Below, piece by piece: positions 56,640-64,000 of a DNA stretch of 64,000 nt. The stretch comes from Erinaceus europaeus (lineage: Eukaryota; Chordata; Mammalia; Eulipotyphla; Erinaceidae), in contig NC_080168.1 in the NCBI RefSeq assembly GCF_950295315.1, positions 74,193,519 through 74,257,518 of the forward strand. The letters run 5' to 3'. The position numbers and the translations under genes are program-made. The notes below the pieces were generated by a model. The model saw only the letters and a program-made list of their open reading frames with translations. It searched no databases and was not told the origin of the DNA. Position 1 is the first letter of the stretch. Every line of letters starts with the position of its first letter.

Positions 56640-57085
56640 CCAATTGTGCTGCTATGAACATAGGAGTACACACCTCTTTTTGGTTGCTCAACAATTTGTT
56701 TGGCTTTGTATGTTAACTCTCTTTTCAGTCACCAGGTTCCAGATACCATCAGGATGCCAGCCAGGCTTCCCTGGACTGAAGACCCCACCAATGTGTCCTG
56801 CAGCTCCGCTTCCCCAGAGACCCACCCTACTAGGGAAAGAGAGAGGCAGACTGGGAGTATGGACCGACCAGTCAACACATGTTCAGCGGGGAAGCAATTA
56901 CAGAAGCCAGACCTTCTACCTTCTGCAACCCACAATGACCCTGGGTCCATGCTCCCAGAGGGATAGAGAATGGGAAAGCTATCAGGGGAGGGGATGGGAT
57001 ATGGAGATTGGGTGGTGGGAATTGTGTGGAGTTGTACCCCTCCTAGCCTATGGATTTGTTAATTTATCCTTTCTTAAATGAAAAA
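56640..57085 (+). mobile_element. Young T3 tail with inverted L1 5' piece
   Basis: 56640-56690 is antisense L1 ('TTGTGCTGCTATGAACATAG'). It joins sense T3 at 'GCTCAACAATTTGTTTGGC'. T3 runs to 'TTTATCCTTTCTTAAATG' and an A tract. ACCAATT recurs at about 56639 and 57089. Contains the purine tract GGGGAGGGGATGGG (about 56984-56998) and GGGTGGTGGG (about 57009-57018). Close to the 20.2 kb copy. Confidence 0.85.
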
Positions 57086-57139
57086 AAACCAATTACAAAA
57101 AATTTTTGAGGCAATGAAACAGATATTAGATAATTTCAT

Positions 57140-57432
57140 TTTCTTTCTCTTTTTATTTTATTGCTACCAGGGCTTTTGCTGGGGCTTGGTGCTGATGCTC
57201 TCAGCAGCCACTTTTTCCTTTTTAAAAATTTTTTCCCCTAACATGTATTGGGACAGAGAGAAATTGAGAAAGGATGAGGAGATAGAAAGAGGGAGAGAAA
57301 GACAGACACCTACAGACCTGCTTCACCACTTGTGAAGCGACCCCCCTGCAGGTGGGGAGTGGGGGCTCAAATCCGGGTCCTGGAGCTTGGTAATATGTAC
57401 ACTTGACCGGGTGTGCCACCACCTGGCTCCCA
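57140..57432 (-). mobile_element. Family A SINE, diverged, antisense
   Basis: 'TATTGCTACCAGGGCTTTTG', 'GGGACAGAGAGAAATTGAG', 'CCTACAGACCTGCTTCACC', 'CCCCTGCAGGTGGGGAG'. Confidence 0.85.
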
Positions 57433-57477
57433 CTTTCAATTTTTTTAATATTAGATAATTTTAAAGGACAGCAAAAG

Positions 57478-57685
57478 AGGGACCAGGTGGTAGCAAACCT
57501 GGTTAAGTGTACATGTTACAATGCACAAGGACGTGGATTCAGGTTCCAGATCCCCCACCGGCAAGGTATAAGCTTCACAAATGAGGAAGAGGAAGCAGGG
57601 CTGCAGATGTCTCTCTCCTTCTCTGTATACCTCTTCCTTCTCAATTTCTCTCTGTCTATACCCAAAATATAAGATAAGATAGCAT
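57478..57685 (+). mobile_element. Family A SINE, older short subtype
   Basis: 'CAGGTGGTAGCAAACCTGG', 'TACAATGCACAAGGACG', 'GAAGCAGGGCTGCAGATG', CT-rich, 'CTCTGTCTATACCCAAAATA'. Confidence 0.82.
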
Positions 57686-57689
57686 AACG

Positions 57690-58398
57690 TAATATACATA
57701 ATATTTTGAAAAGGCAGAAAGTAAAGTGATGACTCAGCAGACAGAGAGTGGGATTTCTTTTTTTGCGGGGTGGGGGCGGGGGGGGGATTAAACATTCTTT
57801 AATGTCTTAAAAACTAAACAAAAGCTCTCAACCCCAAACTCCATTTTTAAGTACGTGACTGCAGAAGAGGAAGTGGAGTCTCTAAAGTTGATGAGTTGAT
57901 TTTTCAGCCTATGCCATCGGGGCTGCCCTGCAGTGCTCTTAGATGTCCCACCATGCTTAAGAACAATTCTGGGTGTAGGCTCTCAGCATGCCCATTTGTC
58001 TGGTCAGAGTGAAACTCTTCTGCCTAGTGCTTATTCCATGTTGGAAAGCAAGAACTTGATGTGGGTCAGTCAGCACTGCACGGAAAAGCAGCTCTTTGGG
58101 GAAACATACTTATAAAATCTAAAATTGGAATCTCAAGACAGGTCAATGTTTTTTTTTTTCCCCAGTTGAGGCTTTCAGATCCTGAATTCCATGCCTGAAT
58201 TCCAGGCAGAAAGGGAAATGATGGCTCAGCAGGCAGAGTGGGACTTCTATAGGAGGCTTTTGGTTGGGTCCCTAGAGCTGCTTATTCTGGAGCAGTGCTC
58301 TGATCTTCGTCACCCTTGCTCTTTTTTTCTTGTAAAATAAATATTTTGGGTTTTATAAGATAATAGTATAATGGTATGTTGTTTATGTCTTTTATTCT
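57690..58398. other. Mostly unique; two matching SINE-like fragments
   Basis: About 57713-57760 and 58205-58250 share a direct repeat of about 45 bp ('GGCAGAAAG...GATGRCTCAGCAGRCAGAG...GTGGGAYTTCT'). The second continues with 'GGTCCCTAGAGCTGC' and 'CAGTGCTCTGATC', resembling an old tRNA-derived SINE. The open frame 57933-58115 between them has no known domain. Confidence 0.45.
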
Positions 58399-58399
58399 T

Positions 58400-58593
58400 T
58401 ATTTTATTTTTATTTTTTTAATTTATTATTATTGGATAGAAAGAAGTCAAGAGGAAAGAGAAAGAGAAACACCTATAGTACTTCTTCATCACTCGTGAAG
58501 TTTTCCCCATGCAGGTGGGGACTAGGGGTTTAAACCCTGGTCCTTACACATTGTAACATGTGTGATCAATCAGGTGTACCACCATCCAGCCCC
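58400..58593 (-). mobile_element. Family A SINE, older short subtype, antisense
   Basis: 'TTATTGGATAGAAAGAAGTC', 'CACCTATAGTACTTCTTCATC', 'CATGCAGGTGGGGACTAG', 'CACATTGTAACATGTG'. Confidence 0.8.
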
Positions 58594-58599
58594 CCCTTT

Positions 58600-58725
58600 T
58601 TTTTATTAACCAGAGCACTGTTCAGCTCTGGTTTATGGTAATATATGTAATTGAACCTGGGACTTTAGAGATTCAGTCATGAAAAACTTATTGAATAACC
58701 ATTATGCTATCATCTCCCTAGCCCT
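58600..58725 (-). mobile_element. Family B SINE, antisense
   Basis: 'ACCAGAGCACTGTTCAGCTC', 'ATTGAACCTGGGACTTTAGAG', 'ACCATTATGCTATCATCTC'. Confidence 0.8.
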
Positions 58726-58947
58726 GTTGCAATTTTGTAAATGTGTTAGTAGTAAATCTATAGTGTTTATTGGATGAAAATACAAAATCTGTGATTTGCT
58801 TAAAAGTTTTTCAGCAAAAAAAATTAAATGTGAAAAACCTTCAAATTAGGTAGAATAAATGAAATTATAGTGACAAAATGCAATAGCTGTTGAAGGCAAT
58901 GAGGGGTTATGAGGTCCATGGTATTGTTTTTCTCTGTTTTGTGTATT

Positions 58948-59234
58948 TATTTTTTATTATTTATTTATTCCATTTTGTTGCCCTTGTTTTATTGTTGTAG
59001 TTATTATTGTTGTTGTTATTGATGTCATCATTGTTGGATAGGACGGAAAGAAATGGAAAGAGGAGGGGAAGACAGAGAGGGGAAGAGAAAGATAGACACC
59101 TGCAGACCCGCTTTACTGCTTGTGAAGCGACTCCCCTGCAGGTGGGGAGCCAGAGGCTCAAACCGGGATCCTTACGCCAGTCCTTGCACTTTGCGTCACC
59201 TGCACTTAACCTGCTGCGCTATAGCCCAACTTCC
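58948..59234 (-). mobile_element. Family A SINE, antisense
   Basis: 'TTATTTATTCCATTTTGTTGCC', 'TTGGATAGGACGGAAAGAAATGG', 'CCCCTGCAGGTGGGGAGCC', 'GCTCAAACCGGGATCC', 'GCTGCGCTATAGCCC'. Confidence 0.93.
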
Positions 59235-60479
59235 CTTACGTATTTCTTAAACTTCTCATTTTTAGTTTTAAAAGAGTAAATTAGAGATTTTCCTTGAGCT
59301 GGAGCAATTTCTATGCGTTCTTATTGGGTGAAATGAATATATATAAATTAGGTACATATGATAATATTCTTTCCTATAGAACAATGAACTATTTGATAAC
59401 ACACACAGGCATGATACAAATACAGTAGATTCTTAAATAATATGTCACTCAACATCCTTTCTAATGATGTTGATAAGAAGTAAACAACTTTATCCCATCT
59501 TGAACTAGGTGACTTTCTGCAGGACCTGCTTTTGTTATTGTTCCATTTTAATAAAGTCACAGCTCCTAAGCACTGACATATATGTTCCCCCTATGACTTT
59601 CTGAGCACTGAGAATTATATAGAAAGACACATGCTAAGATATAATATGGCCTAACATATGGGTTTATATAAAATGATGTGTGTTTCAATATGAATATTTA
59701 ACTCAATTTTTTCTCACATTTCCTGGCAATGGATTACTGATGGCCACATTAGAACTCTGCAAGTCTGCATTAAGTGGAAATAAGAACAGGTCAAGAGCTC
59801 CTGAGTAGCATTGCCCAATGAGCAAAAGTGAGGCAAATAGGAAGGATAAGACCTTCAAGATTGGTACTGACTGGAAATCAATACTTCAAAAAATGCACTC
59901 AAGCATTCACTAGTGTAGTGTAGCCATGGAGAACAAGGAATCAAAATGAGGTGTCAGTTGAGTGAACAACTGGGAATGAATATATTCTTTCCAAAGCCAA
60001 GGTATCTGTATCGGCAGAATCCTCACCAGCACCAAGCAACCATGGGCCAGAGGGAAAGCACTGACTAGAAGCCAACAATCTGCAGTTCATGTCTTTCCTC
60101 AGCTTGTCCACTTGGCACTGGCATACTTTGGGGAAGAAATGTGACTTCTTGGTCTCAGTGTCTACACACAGGAGACACTATGATGATCACATGAGATCAT
60201 TGACTTTACAAAGTGCTTTCAAAATATCTTTCAAATGGGCTGAACATCTGAAAGGCTCAAGAAGCTTGCTGACTCCCTCCAAGACACACATACCACTTCA
60301 CTTACATACATATTCACACATAGAAACATACACCTCTCACATGTGGAAATGTGAGGGAAAGGTCCACTGTCTGGGAAATCCAGGCCATCATCTCCATGAA
60401 GGTCTGAGAGGGTCGACCCCAAGCCCCCTACTTACAGGAGGGGCAGTAAGTAGGTCCTCACTCAACCCCATGACCTTAT
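59235..60479. other. Unique sequence, 1.2 kb
   Basis: No transposon recognised. Plus-strand open frame 60089-60481 (130 codons) is the longest in the unique parts here. It is His/Ser/Thr rich, without a recognisable domain, and overlaps a minus-strand frame; probably chance. Confidence 0.45.
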
Positions 60480-60955
60480 GATGGATGGAATTTTCCAGGT
60501 AGGAAATCTTCCTGCACATACTTCCTCATTCCTTTGAACAAAGGCCATAAATTACTGTGTATAGCCAATTGAAACCCACCACAAATATCCTGGCTTTGCT
60601 CAACTGCCCCCTTCCCACTGTAATTCACCCTTAGAGAAAAGCCTACCTATGCATGATGAGCTCATGACCAGAACTTATAGGGTAACTTTCCAGTTATGAT
60701 CAAATACTAGATAGGTCAAGATTTAACCCTGTATTGTATATGGACTAATGATTACCTTAACCTTTTCCTAACCCTTGGGTATATCTACCTGCCTGTACCC
60801 CTGAATAAATGAGTTGTCTCTCTGAAGCTTCGCCCAGCGGTCATGATTTCCCTCTGCACACTCGCCCTCATCAGTAGGGTCCTCAGGACCCCTGGGGTGG
60901 CTTGTCTCCCCCCACTCCGAGTTTGCTGGCCGATGCAGGTAGGAGAACCATCCCC
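60480..60955 (+). mobile_element. Possible LTR remnant
   Basis: 'CCCCTGAATAAATGAGTTGT' contains a polyadenylation signal (60803-60808). It is followed by a CT- and C-rich U5-like stretch, after an AT-rich U3-like region. No clear TG...CA ends or TSD were found, so the call is tentative. Confidence 0.3.
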
Positions 60956-61190
60956 CACATGGAAATGTTGTATATGCCTAAATATGACAGCAACACAATT
61001 CTCCTACCAACTTAGACATGGGAAAACCAAGAGTTGGAGTCATTAAAGGTCAATGGTCACAGAGTAATATATGCTGAAGGTAGTTCTAGCCTAAATATAT
61101 CTATTCAAAATAATCTCATTCATAACTGTTAGATACTATTTCTAAATACAATATAACACCTGGAATTGGAAAGCTTCTGAAACCAAGTAT
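60956..61190. other. Unique sequence
   Basis: No repeat or coding signal recognised. Confidence 0.35.
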
Positions 61191-61192
61191 TA

Positions 61193-61935
61193 TGGACTGA
61201 ATTATGTCCTCCCGTGGTTTATGTTGGTGGTCTAGCCTCCAATGTGATGGTATTTGGAGATGGAAACTTTGGAGGTAATTATGTTTAGATAAGGTTATAA
61301 CAAGGGGGTCCCCATAGGACCTTGCCCTCAACTTGGATCAACAATGGTAGAGTGTTCCATCCTCCAAAGCGAGGATGGACAATATATTCTATACTACACC
61401 TGAGGAAGATGGGTTGATATTGGGGTAGCTTGGAATGTTCCTACTTATGACCACAAGATGTGAGCTCAGATCTAGAGGGATGCAGAGGTCACATAGGCCC
61501 CTAAGCTGAATATGAGCCCCAGATCTTGTGTCCATACTCCCAGAGGGTTAAAGAATAGGAAAGCTATCAGGGTAAGAGATAGGATACAGAGTTCTGGTGG
61601 TGGGAATTGTGTGGAGTTGTACCCCTCTTATCCTATGGTTTAGTCAATGTTTCCTTTTTATAATTAAAAAATTAAAAAATATGGCAATGGGGCCCATATT
61701 ATGGGGTCAATATCTTTATAAGGACACCAGAGAAATTGTGTACTTCCTGTTAGATAAGAACAAGTGAGAAGGCGGCCATCTGCAAGCAGAAAGAGAGCCA
61801 TTGCCGGAAAGCGAAACTTGCTGAACCTTGAATTTGGACTATCCAGTTTCCAAAACAGTGAGCAAATAAGCATCTCTGAGTTAAGCCACCCAGACTAGGG
61901 TACTTTGCTTTGGCAGCCTGAATAAACTAAAACAC
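61193..61935 (+). mobile_element. MLT1-like (MaLR) LTR, split by a tail insertion
   Basis: Left half 61193-61305: 'GACTGAATTATGTCCTCCC', 'CCAATGTGATGGTATTTGG', 'GGAGGTAATTATGTTTAGAT'. Right half about 61690-61935: 'GGGGCCCATATTATGGGG', 'CTTTATAAGGACACCAGAG', 'GGCGGCCATCTGCAAGC', 'CTGAGTTAAGCCACCCAG', 'GGTACTTTGCTTTGGCAGCC'. This order matches my memory of MLT1 LTRs, which belong to the ancient ERVL-MaLR group of placental mammals. A tail copy occupies 61306-61680. Confidence 0.75.
61306..61680 (+). mobile_element. Tail element with internal deletion (T2 part plus T3 end)
   Basis: Starts 'GGGGTCCCCATAGGACC' (T2) and reaches 'GAGCCCCAGATC' near 61530. It then jumps to 'TTGTGTCCATACTCCCAGAG' in T3, skipping about 0.55 kb relative to the 18.5 kb copy. 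It ends 'CCTTTTTATAATTAAAAAA'. Microhomology 'GATCTTG' at the junction suggests deletion or template jumping. Confidence 0.85.
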
Positions 61936-62572
61936 CAGAATATGGGGCTCTAATTCATATTTTTATAATATCCTGGACTTTCAATATCCTAATACCATAA
62001 CTTTATATTGCTAGTGTCTGATGCTAGCTGTGTGACCTTGGGAAAGTAATATAATACTTTCCAGTGTCTCTGTTTCTTTTTTTTTCACCTATCATGATAA
62101 TAATGGAGTCCAGATCATATGTTATTGTGGTGATTGACTGATTTAATACAGGACCTCATCCAGAACAGTGAAAACAGACTACAAACACTTAGTAGGAGAA
62201 ATGGTTATTTTTGTCAACTGTCTATTTAGTGAAACTATAAGCTCCATAAGAGACCTTATGGTCCCTTACTGACAATTGTCGCTCTAAGAACAAACAGTAA
62301 AAGAGCACGAAAGTAAATACTAGATTAATAGCTAGATGATGAGAAAGAGAAAGCTTTGACAAGAAGGAAAACACTTTCAGGTAGTACATACCTCATCTAT
62401 AAATATAAACAAAAGCTATTTTCAGAGATTTTTAAGAAGAAATTTAAGGTTGGCCATTTAATTGATTGAACATACAGCCAAGATGAGGAGAGAAGAGTAT
62501 AATATTCTTTGAACAACTGTCCTGTGAGCAGTAGAATGCAGCTTGGTAGGTGCTGTATCCTAGTGCCTATCA

Positions 62573-62574
<2 letters not shown>
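61936..62574. other. Unique sequence, no gene seen
   Basis: No repeat or coding signal recognised. Confidence 0.4.

Positions 62575-62608
<34 letters not shown>
62575..62608. repeat. (CT)n microsatellite
   Basis: About 15 CT units at the reversed 3' end of the adjoining SINE, where its tail would be. Confidence 0.9.
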
Positions 62609-62611
<3 letters not shown>

Positions 62612-62892
62612 TCCAGGGTTATTGCTGGGGCTCAGTGCCAGGCACTATAAATCCACTACTCTTAGTGGATATTTTCCTTTTTTTTTTAATTTGACAGGAC
62701 AGAGAAATTGAGAGGAGATAGGATGAGTGATAGAGGGGGAGAGATAAAGATAGACACCTGCAGACCTACTTCACTCTCTGTGAGGCGTCCCCCCGTATAT
62801 GTAGAGAGCCAGGGGATTTGAACTTGGATCCTTGCATGGGTCCTTGCCCTTAGTACTATGTGTGCTTAATGAGGTGCACCACAGTCAGGACA
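62609..62892 (-). mobile_element. Family A SINE, antisense
   Basis: 'TCCAGGGTTATTGCTGGGGC', 'CACTATAAATCCACTACTC', 'TTTGACAGGACAGAGAAATTG', 'GACACCTGCAGACCTACTTC', 'GGGATTTGAACTTGGATCC'. Confidence 0.88.
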
Positions 62893-63717
62893 CCTTCCAT
62901 CAGTCTCTGAATAACAATCACCTAGGTTTTAGCTTTTCATTTAACTTGAACAAAATATCTTACTGGAGGAAAGTTTGGGTTGTCACAGCAATGAAGCATG
63001 TCTACTATGTTAGATGACATTTCATTTCTGAACACCTGTGGAGATGAATTCATTAACCTCAGTGCCTGGGATATTGGTTGCTGGTTATGCTGAGATGAAA
63101 TGTCATGTACAAAAACTTCTTTTTCATTGTTTAATATCTAGCTGACTTCCCAGAAAACAAGAGTGACAAACACAATAGCTGTTCCAGGATGGGGTGCCAA
63201 ATGCATCACTGGAAATGCATCTCGCTTGGAACTTCAGTCTCATTTTTAATGAGAAACCAATGAAAATGTGAACTCTACAATTGTCCATGTTACTTCCTCA
63301 ATATGGATGATGATGAACCTTTATTTGTATTTCAATGAAATCATAAAGCAAAGGGTTGGATATGCTGTACAGCAAGAGCACCCACCAACTGCAGAAACAA
63401 TCCATACCTCTGGGCAAACCTTTTTATAGCTGAAATAAGTCTGTAAGTCAATGAGAGCAGTAAATAAGTGAGATTTAAAAGTGATATGATGGCCTGTAGC
63501 TCCCAGAAGTCATAGCAGACAGAGAGCCTGTATATTCTATCACTAGGACCACAGTTGATTAATCTTCAACCATATCATATATCTCAAAGCTTCAGTGTAT
63601 AATTCCCACTTTGGACAAAATTACCTAAAGAAATTTAGTGATATTGCTCTGCTCTTGAAGTACAGATACCCCAAAACAAGACAGGAAAAATATCCTCTAA
63701 TCCGATCCAATCCTATC
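62893..63717. other. Unique sequence, no gene seen
   Basis: No repeat or coding signal recognised. Confidence 0.4.
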
Positions 63718-63792
63718 TCAGTTGCATGATTTCACTCATATGTGGAATATGGAGAAAACAAATGATGGATAAATAAATAAAGTGATAATAAA
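63718..63792 (+). mobile_element. Old LINE-1 3' UTR fragment
   Basis: 'ATGATTTCACTCATATGTGG' followed by 'AATATGGAGAAAACAAATG' is the common placental L1 (L1MA/L1PB-type) 3' end motif, unlike the window's lineage-specific L1 ends. Confidence 0.6.
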
Positions 63793-63844
63793 CTTTTGGG
63801 CCATGAGGCCAGTCAGTGGTTACAACAAGAGAAGCAAGCGAAAG

Positions 63845-63962
63845 TGAGGGTAGATAGCATAATGGTTATGCAAAGACTCTCATACCTGAGGCTCAAAGTC
63901 CCAGGTTCAATATCCTGCACCACCATAAACCAGAGTTGAGCAGTGCTCTGGTAAAAATAATA
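63845..63962 (+). mobile_element. Family B SINE
   Basis: 'GTAGATAGCATAATGGTTATG', 'CATACCTGAGGCTCAAAG', 'CAGGTTCAATATCCTGCACC', 'CAGAGTTGAGCAGTGCTCTGG', (AAT)n tail. Confidence 0.9.
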
Positions 63963-64000
63963 ATAACAATTACTTAAATTAAAAATGATATCTAAAAAAG

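Noticed and set aside
56644..57081. 145-codon open frame resembling those at 20250-20687 and 30434-31057
   Set aside because: All are readings of the T3 tail (3' UTR) and its flanks. The shared protein similarity comes from recent copies, with no coding signal.
60089..60481. 130-codon plus-strand open frame as a gene
   Set aside because: Low-complexity composition, overlapping opposite frame, no domain recognised.

Overview
The window looks like repeat-dense, gene-free DNA from a placental mammal. I find no exon, tRNA gene, rRNA gene, CRISPR array or bacterial-type gene. The best guess for the organism is a hedgehog (Erinaceidae, Eulipotyphla). The reason is the abundant tRNA-derived SINE with a TGGCGCAGTGG A box, a GGTTCGAGCCC B box, a CT-rich middle and a CAACAA/GGCAACAAAAGGG 3' part, which I associate with ERI-type SINEs. 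That assignment is from memory and was not searched.

Four SINE groups are named here for convenience. Family A is the long ERI-like SINE: young copies carry 'GTGAAGCAGGTCTGCAGGTGTC', older shorter copies 'GTGAAGCAGTGCTGCAGGTG'. Family B is a short SINE with 'GCCTGAGGCTC...GGTTCAATCC...CAGAGCTGAGCAGTGCTCTGG'. Family C has the head 'GGTGGCGCAGTGGATAAAGC'. Family D is older, with 'AGCTCACTTGGATAG'. LINE-1 pieces occur throughout, and two kinds of L1 3' end are present. One is a short 3' UTR (about 230 bp, 'GCACCAAAGTAAAAGACTCTGGGG' to 'CCCCAATAAAGAAA'). The other is a very long 3' tail of up to about 2.4 kb, here divided into T1, T2 and T3, ending in 'TCTGGTGGTGGGAATTGTGTGG...TTTTTATAAATAA'. The tail also occurs alone, as 5'-truncated copies with target-site duplications (TSDs).

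Layout. 0-5 kb: L1 3' ends, including a 2.8 kb L1+T1+T2+T3 copy. 5-13.6 kb: SINEs, an antisense L1 and microsatellites. 13.6-17.5 kb: two L1 3' ends, the second with a long tail. 17.5-22.0 kb: the most interesting object, an L1-like element with a 5' region, ORF1 and T3 but no ORF2 (HAL1-like), split by two later tail insertions with clear TSDs. 22-24.8 kb: mostly unique. 24.8-28.9 kb: an L1 plus long tail with a second tail nested in it. 29-34.7 kb: SINEs, an antisense tail and an antisense L1 3' end. 34.7-37.0 kb: a repeat-free stretch. 37-41 kb: nested SINEs and a solo LTR with a 6-bp TSD. 41-43.3 kb: mostly antisense L1. 43.3-48 kb: SINEs, a rearranged L1/tail and an ORF1 remnant. 48-52.5 kb: mostly unique, but holding a 244-bp inverted repeat whose arms differ at only about four positions and whose loop contains a fresh family-A SINE. 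52.6-57.1 kb: a long degraded L1 ORF2 with several nested insertions, then a young tail. 57-64 kb: SINEs, an MLT1-like LTR split by a tail copy, and unique sequence.

Nothing here works as a gene system. The biology on show is retrotransposition: nested insertions that can be ordered in time, modular exchange of L1 3' ends, and possible parasitism of L1 by an ORF1-only element.
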